A DNA stretch of 63,883 bases from Candidatus Latescibacterota bacterium (GTDB lineage Bacteria > Latescibacterota > UBA2968 > SICM01): the NCBI GenBank assembly GCA_009694805.1, contig SICM01000006.1, positions 1 through 63,883 of the forward strand, read 5' to 3'. A program made the translations under genes and the position numbers. Below, in pieces: positions 28,551 to 37,325 of the stretch; position 1 is the stretch's first letter, and every line of letters starts with the position of its first letter. The notes under the pieces were generated by a model that was given only the letters and a program-made list of their open reading frames with translations, was not told the DNA's origin and made no database searches.

Positions 28551-29324
28551 ATGTCCCTTTTGCAGATCGAGGAGATCGGCGTCCGGTCCGTACTCACCCC
28601 CCAGGAGGGGGAGCGAGCCCTGTCCTTCTACGACTTTTCATTGAACCCCTACCAGGGGTGCGGGATGGGGTGTTCCTATTGCTACGTGATCCGCTATCCG
28701 TTCGCAGAGGCGCACCCGGCGCCGTGGGGGGCGTGGGTGCGTCCGAAGATGAACGCGCCGTTTCTGCTGGGGAAGGCCCGTCAGAAGGTGTGGGGGAAAC
28801 GGATCTTCATGTCCACCGCCACGGACCCCTACCAGTACGTGGAGCGGAAGTATCGGCTGACACGGCGGTGCCTGAAGGTCCTGCTGGAGTGTAACCTGGA
28901 GCGGCTGACGGTCCACACGCGGAGTCATTTGATCCTGGACGATCTGGACCTGCTGCTGCGGTTCGGGGACCGGCTGGTGGTGGGGTTCTCCATCCCCACG
29001 GACGACGACGAAGAGCGGAAGCGCCTGGAGCCGAACGCGCCCACCATCGCAGGACGGCTGAAGACGATGCGGCGGCTTCGGGAGGCGGGGATCGAGGTGC
29101 GGGCGGCTGTCGCGCCGGTCCTGCGCTGCTGCCCGGAGCGGTTCGCCGGGCTGCTGTCGGAGGCCGCGGACCGGGCGTGGGTGGACACGGTGCGCCACGA
29201 GGGGCAGACGTATCTCCGGGACCGGCAGGAGGACGTGGCCTTCTTCAGGGGCCGGGCGTACCGGGAGATGGTCGAGGAACTGGAGGCGCGACTGTGGATG
29301 GCGGGGCTGATGAGGAGAGGATGA
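28551..29324 (+). CDS. Radical SAM protein (Rv2578c/PA0069-like)
   Basis: A 257-residue radical SAM enzyme. The iron-sulphur motif C37-x3-C41-x2-C44 appears in NPYQGCGMGCSYCYV, the pattern of the spore photolyase-like/Rv2578c group. FMSTATDPYQYVERKYRLTR and LTVHTRSHLILDDLDLL are family blocks. These proteins are widespread, but their reaction is unknown. A single gene with its own promoter, between divergent and convergent neighbours. Length is normal for short members of the group. Confidence 0.88.
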   Translation: MSLLQIEEIGVRSVLTPQEGERALSFYDFSLNPYQGCGMGCSYCYVIRYPFAEAHPAPWGAWVRPKMNAPFLLGKARQKVWGKRIFMSTATDPYQYVERKYRLTRRCLKVLLECNLERLTVHTRSHLILDDLDLLLRFGDRLVVGFSIPTDDDEERKRLEPNAPTIAGRLKTMRRLREAGIEVRAAVAPVLRCCPERFAGLLSEAADRAWVDTVRHEGQTYLRDRQEDVAFFRGRAYREMVEELEARLWMAGLMRRG

Positions 29325-29375
29325 GCGGCCCTTACCCTCTCCCATGTCTGTAGGGGCGGGTGAGGGTCGGAGATC

Positions 29376-30080
29376 TTATAAGAGGTTGTCCTTGATCACG
29401 TCTTCCAGGCTGGAGACGCGCAGGTCTGCGGCGGAGTGGTCCTGGTGGGCGGTGAAGACGTGGGGGACGGCGATCACGAACACCCCGGCGGCCCTGGCGG
29501 CCTTCACGCCGCTCTCGCTGTCTTCGAGGGCCAGGCAGCGCGCAGGGGGGACGCGGAGGCGCTCGGAGGCCAGGAGGTAGATGTCCGGGAAGGGCTTGGT
29601 GCGGACCACGTCGCTGCCGGAGACGATCACCTCAAAGAGGTCGTCCAGGGTCTCCGGGCCTTCGAGGTGGGCCAGCACGCCGTTCGTGAGGGTGGTCATC
29701 AGCCGGGGCCGGCGTGTGGAGGAGGCGACGCCCAGGCGGTAGCCCTTTTTCCGGACGTGGGCGAGCAGGTCCTGAAAGCCGGGCATCATCCCGACCTGCG
29801 CGGGGTCGGCGATGGCCTGGTCGAACCGGTCCAGCCAGGTCTGGCAGAAGGTCTCCGGCGCGGTGTCCAGCCGGTAGTGCTCGACGGCGTAGCGGCTGTT
29901 GTCCTCCACGGGGTGTCCCACGCAGACGGTGTAGTGGGCCCGGGACGAAGGGGCGCCGAAGCGGTCGAGGGTCTCGTTGAAGGTCCGGCAGTAGAGGTCC
30001 TCGGTGTTGACCATCAGGCCGTCCATGTCGAAGATGACGGCGTCGTAGGCGCGGTTTTCAGGCACGGTTTCTCTATTCAT
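29376..30080 (-). CDS. HAD family hydrolase (beta-phosphoglucomutase-like)
   Basis: A 234-residue haloacid dehalogenase-superfamily phosphatase. Motif I FDMDGLMVNTEDLY holds the nucleophile and acid aspartates, motif II is VASSTRR, and motifs III/IV are RTKPFPDIYL and ALEDSESGVKAARAAG. The cap is helical (subfamily I), as in beta-phosphoglucomutase and small-sugar phosphatases. It follows the Gfo/Idh/MocA gene after seven bases and probably shares its transcript. A phosphorylated sugar is the likely substrate. Confidence 0.9.
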   Translation of the reverse strand: MNRETVPENRAYDAVIFDMDGLMVNTEDLYCRTFNETLDRFGAPSSRAHYTVCVGHPVEDNSRYAVEHYRLDTAPETFCQTWLDRFDQAIADPAQVGMMPGFQDLLAHVRKKGYRLGVASSTRRPRLMTTLTNGVLAHLEGPETLDDLFEVIVSGSDVVRTKPFPDIYLLASERLRVPPARCLALEDSESGVKAARAAGVFVIAVPHVFTAHQDHSAADLRVSSLEDVIKDNLL

Positions 30081-30087
30081 ATGGGCG

Positions 30088-31101
30088 TCAGACCTGCTCC
30101 TGTTCCATCAGGGTTTTGAGGGGGAAGTCCCGGACCTGGACCGGGAACTCGACCAGGGCGCGCCGACGGGCGGACTCAAAGATGCCGATCATGACCTCCA
30201 GGATCTGGCGTCCGATCCCTCCGCTGCACGCCGGCTCCCGGCCCTTGTCCACGGCCTTCACGAACTCGACGATTTTGAGGGCCGTGCTGTCCACGGGTGG
30301 CAGGGCCTCGGGAACCTCCCAGCCCGCCCGGCCGGAGGAGAGCAGGCGCACGGGAGGCCCGCCGGGGACGTTCACGTCGATGAGGCCGTCCGAGCCGAAC
30401 AGGTGGAACTGGTAGTCCTGCGGCGCGAACGCGCCCAGTTCCACGACCGCGCGCAGGCCGTTGGCATACCGGACGTGGCCCACGCTCATGTCCTCCACCA
30501 CCATGTCGGGATGGTTCGCGCGGCCACTGTGATGACTCCGGCAGTCGATCTGGCCCATGGCCCACTGGGCCGGGACATCCCCGTTGAAGTAGTGAATCAG
30601 GTCCAGGACGTGCGTGCCGTTGTTCATCAGGTCCAGGCTGCAGTGGCCCCAGGACATGACGGGGTCACCGATGCGCCCGGCCTCGATCCACGCCCTGGCC
30701 TGGATGGCCTGCGGGTCGTAGCGGTGCTGGTGGCCGGTGGCCAGGGCGACGCCGTTCCTGCGACAGGACTCCAGCATCCGGTCCGCCTCGTCCAGGGTGA
30801 CGGCCAGGGGCTTCTCGCAGAGGATGCCCCTGGGACGTTGCTCGGCAGCGGCGAGGGTGATCTCGCAGTGGGTCGTGGGGTAGGTGCAGACGCTGACCAG
30901 GTCCGGGCGCTCCTTTTCGAGCATCTCCCGGTAGTCCACGTACATCCGCTCCACGCCGAAGGCCTCTGCGAACGATTTCGATTTTGCCGGGTCCTGCTCC
31001 ACCCCGGCCACGACCCGGCACCCCGGGGCCTGCCGGTAGCCCCGCACGTGCCCCCGCCCCATGTTGCCGCATCCGATGATCCCTACCCGATACTCGGCCA
31101 T
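30088..31101 (-). CDS. Gfo/Idh/MocA family oxidoreductase
   Basis: A 337-residue NAD(P)-dependent sugar or inositol dehydrogenase-type protein. The Rossmann motif is GIIGCGNMGRGHV and the conserved EKPLAVTLDEAD provides the catalytic lysine. The C-terminal alpha/beta domain follows. The start is taken at MAEYRVG because a GGAGGAG lies upstream; an ATG seven codons earlier overlaps that motif. The substrate is not readable. It forms a small operon with the HAD hydrolase. Confidence 0.9.
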   Translation of the reverse strand: MAEYRVGIIGCGNMGRGHVRGYRQAPGCRVVAGVEQDPAKSKSFAEAFGVERMYVDYREMLEKERPDLVSVCTYPTTHCEITLAAAEQRPRGILCEKPLAVTLDEADRMLESCRRNGVALATGHQHRYDPQAIQARAWIEAGRIGDPVMSWGHCSLDLMNNGTHVLDLIHYFNGDVPAQWAMGQIDCRSHHSGRANHPDMVVEDMSVGHVRYANGLRAVVELGAFAPQDYQFHLFGSDGLIDVNVPGGPPVRLLSSGRAGWEVPEALPPVDSTALKIVEFVKAVDKGREPACSGGIGRQILEVMIGIFESARRRALVEFPVQVRDFPLKTLMEQEQV

Positions 31102-31164
31102 AGATCGTTTCGACTCCTCCATTTGAAAGAACTTCTTTACCCCTGGGAGACACCCCCAGATCTT

Positions 31165-32481
31165 CTACCGGCCGCTGAATTCCACGTCCCGGAAGACCAG
31201 GGTGGGGGTGCGGTAGCCGGACCAGGGGTTGGGGTCGTCCCCCACGGCCACCAGGTTGTTCAGCAGGTCCAGGAGGTTTCCGGTGATGTTCATTTCGGAG
31301 ACGGGCGCGCCCAGGCGGCCTCCTTCGATGGCGTGGCCGTGGAACCCGAAGGAGAAGTCCCCGGTGGCGCCATCCGCATTGCCCCCCAGCCAGGCGTTGA
31401 CGTAGAAGCCCTCCCCGGCATCGGCGACCAGGGCGGCGAGATTTTTCGCCCCAGGGGCGAACACCAGGTTGGAGGGTCCGCCCGTAGTGGGGGCCCAGCC
31501 GAGCTTGCGGCCGTAGTAGGTGTCCACGTAGTAGCTGCGCAGCACCCCCTGTTCGATGACGCGCATGGGCCGGGCGCTGATGCCTTCGCCGTCGTAGGGC
31601 CGGGAGTTCTGGCCCCGGGGCAGCAGGGGCTCGTCCGTGAGGGTGAGGAGGGGGCTGGCGATGCGCTGGTCCTTTTTACCGGCCAGAAAGGAGCGGTTCT
31701 GCTGGATGGCGTCTGCGCCCAGGGCGCCGACAATGCGGCCCAGCAGGTTGCCGCCGGCTTCGGGGTCCACCACCAGGGTGGTGCGGGCGCTGGGGGCCTT
31801 GCAGCTTCCCAGTCGGTCCAGGGCGCGGCGAAGGGCCTCTGCGGCGGCAATTTCGGGGGCGGGCAGGTCGGTCAGGTGGCGGGCGGTGACGTAGCGGTAG
31901 GCCTCGGGCCGTCGGCCGTCCCCTTCCTCCAGGGTGACGCTGCTGCCGTAGCTGACGTGGACGCCGCCCTGGCTGCCCTCAAAGCCGTTGGAGCTGACCG
32001 TCCCGGAGGCCGAGCTGCCGAAGCTGACCTGGCTGGTGGCGCTGATGACGCGGGGGTCGCCGTGGGCAGCGGCGTCCATGCCGCGCAGCCACTCCAGGCA
32101 GAGGTCCCGGGGCAGGTCGCGCACGGCGGGGTCATCCAGGTCCAGGTTTGCGGTGGACCGATCGGCGTAGAGGGCCGGGTCCGGGATGACGCGATGCGGG
32201 TCGGGCTGCAGGTGGCGGGTGAGGAGGATGGCGTCCTCCACGAAGCGGCGCACCTGTTCCGGGCGCAGGTCGGTGGTGCTGTGGGTGGAGTAGCGGCCGT
32301 CCACGTAGAGCCGCAGGTACAGGCCGTAGCTCGTGCTCTGCTGAACCTGTTCGATCCTGCCGTCCCGGTGGACAAACCGGGCGCTCTGGCTGCGGCTGAC
32401 TGAGGCCACGGCGTCTCCGGCCCCGCTTTGCAGGGCCAGGTCCACGGCCCTGGCCGACTGCTGGAGGAGTTCGTCAGGCAT
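31165..32481 (-). CDS. TldD/PmbA family protein, TldE-like subunit
   Basis: A 438-residue TldE/PmbA-type protein. It lacks the HExxxH zinc motif and carries the family blocks RTTLVVDPEAGGNLLGRIVGA, DGEGISARPMRVIEQGVL and NITGNLLDLLNN. It pairs with the TldD protein encoded just upstream to form the metalloprotease that trims modified peptides and unfolded proteins in the cytoplasm. The two genes overlap by eight bases (ATG at 32481, upstream stop at 32474), as expected for subunits made together. Confidence 0.88.
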   Translation of the reverse strand: MPDELLQQSARAVDLALQSGAGDAVASVSRSQSARFVHRDGRIEQVQQSTSYGLYLRLYVDGRYSTHSTTDLRPEQVRRFVEDAILLTRHLQPDPHRVIPDPALYADRSTANLDLDDPAVRDLPRDLCLEWLRGMDAAAHGDPRVISATSQVSFGSSASGTVSSNGFEGSQGGVHVSYGSSVTLEEGDGRRPEAYRYVTARHLTDLPAPEIAAAEALRRALDRLGSCKAPSARTTLVVDPEAGGNLLGRIVGALGADAIQQNRSFLAGKKDQRIASPLLTLTDEPLLPRGQNSRPYDGEGISARPMRVIEQGVLRSYYVDTYYGRKLGWAPTTGGPSNLVFAPGAKNLAALVADAGEGFYVNAWLGGNADGATGDFSFGFHGHAIEGGRLGAPVSEMNITGNLLDLLNNLVAVGDDPNPWSGYRTPTLVFRDVEFSGR

Positions 32482-33910
32482 TGACGCCTCCCACGGTGAG
32501 GCTTCTGACCAGGACCGTGGGAATGCCCAGAGAGACGGGCACCCCCTGGCCGTTTTTGCCGCACGTCCAGCCGGACTCGTCCAGGCGGGCGTCGCCGGCG
32601 GCCATGGTGACGTTCTGGAGGGCCCTGGGGCCGTTGCCGATGATGTTGACGTCTTTGATGGGGGCGGTGATTTTGCCGTTTTCGATCAGCCAGCCGTTCT
32701 TGATGTAAAAGGTGAAGTCCCCGGCCCCGATCTGCACCTGGCCATTGGTGAAGGTCTCGGCGATGATGCCCCGGTCCACGGCGGCGACGATCTCATCGCG
32801 GGTGTGCGGCCCGTCGAGCATGTAGGTGGACCGCATGCGGGGCATGGGGACGTGGCGGAAGCTCTCGCGCCGGCCCGAGCCGGTGGGCGTGACGCCGTAA
32901 TGCCGGGCGGAGATGCGGTCGTGCAGGTAGCTGCGCAGCACGCCCCCTTCGATGAGGACCGTGCGCTCGGCCGGGGCGCCTTCGTCGTCCACGTTGAGGG
33001 CGCCCCGGTCGTTGGGCTGGGTGCCGTCGTCCACGATGGTGACGAAGTCCGGGGCCACCTTCTGGTTGAGCAGGGTGGCGTAGATGGACGTGCCCTTGCG
33101 GTTGTAGTCGGCCTCCAGGCCGTGGCCGATGGCTTCGTGCAGGAGGATGCCGGAGGCGCCGGCGGCCAGCACCACGGGCATTTCGCCGGCCGGGGGGCGC
33201 CGGGCGTCGAAGAGGATGCGGGTGTTTTCCACGGCCCTGCGGCACAGGTCGCGGATGCGCTCGTCCGTGAACCAGCCGATGTCTTCGCGCCGGGCCACGG
33301 AGGCGCCGTGGCTCTGACGCCTGCCGTCTTTGAGGAGCGTGACCCGGCAGGACAGGGTGGCCATGGGCCTGCGGTCGGCGCAGAAAACGCCGTCGCTGGT
33401 GGCCACGAGCACCCGCTGGTCGCTGTCGTTCCAGGAAATGGAGATCTTCTCCACGCTGGGCTCCATCCGGCGCACGGCGTCTTCCGTCTTCTGGAGCAGG
33501 GGCAGCCGCTCGGAGACGCTGACGGCCTCCCAGTCCCGGTCCAGGCGGTAGCGGTCGGGCAGGTTCAGCGGGTGGATGGCCTGCGGGGGCGCGCCGGAGA
33601 CGCCGGAGGCGATGGTGGCGGCGGTGCGGGCGGCCGTGAGCATGGGTTCCAGGTCCAGGCTTTCGCTGAAGGCATAGCCCACCTGGTCGCCCAGCACGGC
33701 GCGTATGCCCACGCCCTGGTCCACGCCGGTGCTGGCCCGGCTGATGAGGCCGTCTTCCAGCGTGACGGCCATGCTGCGGGTGTGCTGGAAGTAGGTGTCG
33801 GAAAACTCCGCGCCGTAGCGCATGGCCTCGGCCAGCAGACGGGCCACGGTGGCCTCGTCGATGCCGAACCAGGCCCCAAAGGGATGGGCCTGCAAGGTCA
33901 TATCTGACAT
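32474..33910 (-). CDS. tldD: TldD family metalloprotease
   Basis: A 478-residue protease subunit. The metal motif HExxxH appears in LLHEAIGHGLEAD, followed by TSIYATLLNQKVAPD and the C-terminal NIIGNGPRALQNVTMAAGD. The start is MSDMTLQ at 33910, with AAGGAGGG upstream; the longer open frame to 33964 reads into a tandem-repeat palindrome. With TldE it forms the TldD/E heterodimer known from microcin and CcdA processing in Escherichia coli. No secondary gene cluster that would supply a modified peptide is visible here. Confidence 0.9.
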   Translation of the reverse strand: MSDMTLQAHPFGAWFGIDEATVARLLAEAMRYGAEFSDTYFQHTRSMAVTLEDGLISRASTGVDQGVGIRAVLGDQVGYAFSESLDLEPMLTAARTAATIASGVSGAPPQAIHPLNLPDRYRLDRDWEAVSVSERLPLLQKTEDAVRRMEPSVEKISISWNDSDQRVLVATSDGVFCADRRPMATLSCRVTLLKDGRRQSHGASVARREDIGWFTDERIRDLCRRAVENTRILFDARRPPAGEMPVVLAAGASGILLHEAIGHGLEADYNRKGTSIYATLLNQKVAPDFVTIVDDGTQPNDRGALNVDDEGAPAERTVLIEGGVLRSYLHDRISARHYGVTPTGSGRRESFRHVPMPRMRSTYMLDGPHTRDEIVAAVDRGIIAETFTNGQVQIGAGDFTFYIKNGWLIENGKITAPIKDVNIIGNGPRALQNVTMAAGDARLDESGWTCGKNGQGVPVSLGIPTVLVRSLTVGGVNA

Positions 33911-33933
33911 GGACCCTCCTTCTGAGAGACTCA

Positions 33934-34003
33934 AAAAATGCAAAGTGCAAAGTGGAGAATGCAAAGTGTAAAATAAGGAGCCCTAACTTTTGCATTTTGC
34001 ATC
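33934..34003. repeat. Tandem-arm palindrome, TGCAAAGTG type
   Basis: AATGCAAAGTGCAAAGTGG and AATGCAAAGTGTAAAAT on one side, and ACTTTTGCATTTTGCAT on the other, can pair as a long imperfect stem. The units are 8-9 bases. It lies between tldD and the sigma factor gene. Confidence 0.65.
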
Positions 34004-34073
34004 TGTCTTCTCTGCGATCTCTTCCCTGAACTTACATATTCCAGGCCCGGGGTTCAAGGTAAAAAAACGCCCT

Positions 34074-34643
34074 TCATGCGGCCAGCAGCCCTGATTTCCG
34101 GAACTCCCCCTTCAACTGCCGGCGTGCCCGGCAGAGCCAGGTCTTGACCGTGCCCATCGGCACCCGGAGGGTCCGCGTGATCTCCCCATAGGACCGGTCC
34201 TGCACGTAGCGCAGATAGACGGCCTCCTGGTAGCGAGGGGGAAGGGTCTGGATACCCCGCCTCACGCGTTCCTGCCGCCACCTCCCGAAGACCGCCTCTT
34301 CGGGGCTCTCGTGGTGCGGACACGTGCGTTCGACCGGATGCAGAGACTCGACGATCGCCGCCTCGTAGACCTGCCGGACCTGCTGGGTCCGGAGGTGCGA
34401 CGCGCAGACGTTCAGGGCGATCTGCGTCAGCCAGGTCGAGAAGGCCGCGTCTCCGCGGAAGCCCTTCAGCGCCTGAAAGGCCCGCACGAAGGTCATCTGC
34501 ACCAGGTCTTCCGCCTCGTCCCGATCCCGGCGCACGACGATGGCGTAGACCCGTGGGCGGTGCGCCCTGTAGAGGGCCTCGAAGGCCCTCTGGTCTCCCG
34601 CCAGCGCCCGGCGGATCAGGTCGCGATCTTCAGTCTGCGTCAT
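34074..34643 (-). CDS. RNA polymerase sigma factor, sigma-70/ECF type
   Basis: A 189-residue sigma factor with regions 2 and 4 only. Region 2 covers about 15-85 (DEAEDLVQMTFVRAFQAL, AAFSTWLTQIALNVC); region 4 covers about 130-182 (LPPRYQEAVYLRYVQDRSYGEI with helix-turn-helix TRTLRVPMGTVKTWLCRARRQL). No anti-sigma gene with a recognisable zinc-binding ASD lies next to it. It is the last gene of the locus that starts at 42622, 59 bases after the four-repeat protein. A second sigma factor lies two genes upstream, which is unusual. Confidence 0.92.
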   Translation of the reverse strand: MTQTEDRDLIRRALAGDQRAFEALYRAHRPRVYAIVVRRDRDEAEDLVQMTFVRAFQALKGFRGDAAFSTWLTQIALNVCASHLRTQQVRQVYEAAIVESLHPVERTCPHHESPEEAVFGRWRQERVRRGIQTLPPRYQEAVYLRYVQDRSYGEITRTLRVPMGTVKTWLCRARRQLKGEFRKSGLLAA

Positions 34644-34702
34644 CTCCGGGCTCCTCAGAAGAAAATCAGGGGTGAGGGCCGATCCCTGTTTTTGGCCTTG
34701 CG

Positions 34703-35935
34703 CTACAGTTTGAGATAACCGACGCTTCCGATGCGGTCCTCGTCCACCGGTTCAGGTTTGGGCCTGGTGGAGTCCGTCAGTCTCCCTTCTTTCAGCCCCA
34801 GCCGGGACTGGACGGCGCCCCTCTGCGCGGGCGTGCATTGGATCTGTCCGAGGTTGTGGATCTTCGCCAGGCGGTCGGCCAGCAGCTTGGGATCGAGGTC
34901 AGGCGCGATCTTCAGTTCGCCGGACACCACGAGGGTGGCCTGACCCTTCAGATAGTCGAAGCGGGAGGCCAGGAGGTCCGTCTCGTCGTCCACGAGCCAG
35001 AGTTCTCCTTCGTAGAAGATGGCCTTCGTCTCGACCAGGTTGCACTTCCGGATGACCCCATCCTTGAGGGCCGCCGGGCAGATGAGCAGGTCCTTGACCA
35101 CGAGGGCGTCGAGGTGGCTGTCCAGCGCGGCGGGGTCCACGCCGGGGTCGATCTGGACCCGACCCGTGCAGTAGAGCTTCCGTCCGGGCAGGGCCTTGAG
35201 CAGGTCGGCGTCCAGCACGAAGGACTTCTCCACGGGCTCGAACCCAGCGGGGATGGCCGTCAGTTTGGGGGAGCCTGACCGGTCGTCCAGGCGGGCAAGG
35301 AGGGCCTGCGCGTTCTCCTCGCGGCAGACGACCCTGCCGATGACCCGGAGGCTCTGGATTTTCTGCTCCAGAAGGTCGTCAGGGAGCACCTTCGGCGCAT
35401 TCAGCTTGCCGACCACCACCAGCTCGGCGTTGTCCTTCAGGGAGCGGAGATAGGTCTCATCCAGCGTCAGGGCGCCCAACACCATCCGGCTGGTCCGGGT
35501 ATAGGTCAGCATCTGGCCGCTGAGGCTGCGGAGTTTGGACTGGATGGCCCCCGTCAGGTGTTCGGGGCAGAGGATCTGGCCGGAGACGATCAGTTCGCGG
35601 AGGCCCTTTTCGATATCCCCGGCGAGCACGTCCGGCTGGATGAGAAGTTGTCCCTCGATGAACAGGCTCAGCGGGGAGGGCTGGTCCTTGAAGTAATCGT
35701 GGTTGAAGACGGTTTGACCCGAAAGCATTTTGGCATCCGTCGGGACCTCGACGGTGGCGCCCAGATTGCCTATCTTGAGCCGGGTGATCAGGGGGGCGGT
35801 GTCCGGGGAGTAGAGGAGCGCCCCGACGTTGCCGATCCGGCAGATGCCGGCGACCGATGCCTCCGTGGCGTGCCGTAGGTCCAGAGTCCCCACGCTGCCG
35901 ATGACCTTTCCCTGCGCCTTGTCGTGCGTTTCCAT
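34703..35935 (-). CDS. Protein with four internal beta-rich repeats, unknown function
   Basis: A 410-residue protein not recognised as a known family. At least four copies of a unit of about 55-60 residues can be aligned by eye, at about 105, 190, 270 and 345. Each has a hydrophobic strand ending in G(Q/K/R/E)L, then I-x-P, a short helix (LLEQKIQSL, LLADRLAKI), then a strand ending in (G)xI/VxC: VSGQILCPE, VIGRVVCRE, VKDLLICPA and NLGQIQCTP. The first and last segments (IGSVGTLDL, RIGSVGYLKL) also match each other. This alternation could form a beta-solenoid-like filament (bactofilin-like in spirit). No signal peptide. It lies ten bases after a sigma factor gene with a clear AAGGAG, so co-expression is likely. 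Confidence 0.6.
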   Translation of the reverse strand: METHDKAQGKVIGSVGTLDLRHATEASVAGICRIGNVGALLYSPDTAPLITRLKIGNLGATVEVPTDAKMLSGQTVFNHDYFKDQPSPLSLFIEGQLLIQPDVLAGDIEKGLRELIVSGQILCPEHLTGAIQSKLRSLSGQMLTYTRTSRMVLGALTLDETYLRSLKDNAELVVVGKLNAPKVLPDDLLEQKIQSLRVIGRVVCREENAQALLARLDDRSGSPKLTAIPAGFEPVEKSFVLDADLLKALPGRKLYCTGRVQIDPGVDPAALDSHLDALVVKDLLICPAALKDGVIRKCNLVETKAIFYEGELWLVDDETDLLASRFDYLKGQATLVVSGELKIAPDLDPKLLADRLAKIHNLGQIQCTPAQRGAVQSRLGLKEGRLTDSTRPKPEPVDEDRIGSVGYLKL

Positions 35936-35945
35936 GCGTTCTCCT

Positions 35946-36422
35946 TCAGAGGTACCGCGTTTTGTGGGCGCGAAGCTGTTTGATCGCCAGATGGAGCCGC
36001 GACCGGACCGTGGCTGCGGGGATCCCCAGCTCGCGGGCGATCTCTTCGCCCGTCATGCCGAGGACGTAGCGCTTTTCGAGCAGCTCGCGGTAGCGGTCGG
36101 GAATCAACTCGAACAGGCTGGGCGACATCACCTCCTCCGTCGTGGGATGGCTGGCGGAAGGGGTTTCCAGGGTGAGTCGCTCGACCAGGGCCTGTTCCCG
36201 CTGGCGCGTCAGTTGCTGGTCGATGAACAGGTTCTTGAGAACGCGGTAGAGATAGGCGCTGCGCTGCGGGTCGTTCAACTGCCCCAGCAGCTCAAGGTGG
36301 GCCATCGCCCGGATGAACGTCTCCTGCACCAGGTCATCCGCCGCGTGCGAGTCTCGCGTCAAACTCGCGGCGAAGCGATGCAGTTTCTCCTCGAACGCCT
36401 CGTAGAGGTCCGCAACCGTCAT
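35946..36422 (-). CDS. RNA polymerase sigma factor, sigma-70/ECF type
   Basis: A 158-residue two-region sigma factor. Region 2 has HAADDLVQETFIRAMAHL and RSAYLYRVLKNLFIDQQ; region 4 has LIPDRYRELLEKRYVLGMTGEEI and the helix-turn-helix ARELGIPAATVRSRLHLAIKQL. It differs clearly from the factor at 34074, so this is not a recent duplication. No zinc-finger anti-sigma is adjacent; the protein next upstream is the pentapeptide-repeat SHOCT-like protein, which might hold that role. That is inference. Confidence 0.9.
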   Translation of the reverse strand: MTVADLYEAFEEKLHRFAASLTRDSHAADDLVQETFIRAMAHLELLGQLNDPQRSAYLYRVLKNLFIDQQLTRQREQALVERLTLETPSASHPTTEEVMSPSLFELIPDRYRELLEKRYVLGMTGEEIARELGIPAATVRSRLHLAIKQLRAHKTRYL

Positions 36423-36515
36423 GCCCCTGTTCCTTTTCGTCTCGCCCCGGAGTTACCTTCCGGCGGCTATTCAATCCTATAACGGTCGCGGGCGTTCGAG
36501 TGTTTAATCTTTTTT

Positions 36516-37325
36516 CTACGATCTGACCCTCACCCGATTCCTCTCCTGGTATTTGAGCCCGGCCATGTTGACCCCGGTCAGGTCCACGCCCTGGAGGTCT
36601 GCGCCGTGGAAATCCGCCCCTTGAAGGTTTGCGCCTTCGAGGTTTGCATCGCGCAGGACGGCATCGTGGAAGTCTGCGTCCTGCAGATTTGCGCCTTCGA
36701 GGTTTGCGTCGCGCAGGTCCGCGTTTCGGAGGTCTGCATCCTGAAGGTTGGCCCCTTCTAGGTTGGCCCCTTCTATGTTTGCTCCACAGACATTTGTGCC
36801 TTCCAGATTGGCGTCTTTCAGGGAGCGTCCCAAAAAATTGACCCCCTTCAGGTTTGCGCCTTCGAGGTTGGCGTCGCTCAGGATGGTGTCGTGGAAGTCT
36901 GCGCCCTGCAGGTTTGCGCCCTCCAGATTGACACCGCGGAGGTCTGCGTTTCGGAGATCGGCCCCTTGAAGGTTTGCGCCTTCGAGGTTTGCGTCGCGCA
37001 GGTCCGCGTTTCGGAGGTCTGCGTCCTGAAGGTTGGCCCCTTCGAGGTTGGTCTCTCCCAGTTTGATGCCCTCGAACTTTGCCCCCTGGAAATGGGTCCC
37101 GTGGAGATTGACTCCTTGAAAGCTGATCCCACGCAAGCCGGACTCATGGCCGTCAGAATCTTCATTAGATCCCGAACCCTGGCTCTGGTGAAAATCCGGT
37201 TCGCGTTCAGGCTTATTCTCACCTGGCGCAGCGCCTTCAATCGCTTCGATAAGCCGGGCGGCGTCTTCGACCGTGATCTTGCCCTCCTGGAGCATCCTGA
37301 GGATCTTCGTGCGTTCTTCACTCAT
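36516..37325 (-). CDS. SHOCT-like domain plus pentapeptide-repeat protein
   Basis: A 269-residue protein. Residues 1-32 (MSEERTKILRMLQEGKIT and following) form the short two-helix SHOCT-like/YvlB-LiaX N-terminal domain also present in other proteins of this locus. Residues about 35-70 are a charged linker. The rest is more than thirty A(D/N)LxG pentapeptides (NLEGANLQDADLRNADLRDA and similar), which fold into a right-handed quadrilateral beta-helix. The start overlaps the upstream stop by eight bases. Pentapeptide helices act as scaffolds or DNA mimics; fused to this N-terminal domain they may provide a binding surface regulated with the neighbouring sigma factors. Internal DNA repetition makes assembly errors possible. 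Confidence 0.85.
   Translation of the reverse strand: MSEERTKILRMLQEGKITVEDAARLIEAIEGAAPGENKPEREPDFHQSQGSGSNEDSDGHESGLRGISFQGVNLHGTHFQGAKFEGIKLGETNLEGANLQDADLRNADLRDANLEGANLQGADLRNADLRGVNLEGANLQGADFHDTILSDANLEGANLKGVNFLGRSLKDANLEGTNVCGANIEGANLEGANLQDADLRNADLRDANLEGANLQDADFHDAVLRDANLEGANLQGADFHGADLQGVDLTGVNMAGLKYQERNRVRVRS

Noticed and set aside
31165-33910. TldD/TldE pair as part of a microcin or modified-peptide cluster
   Set aside because: No small precursor peptide, cyclodehydratase or radical SAM maturase lies beside it; the radical SAM gene at 28551 belongs to a different family and is separated by other genes.
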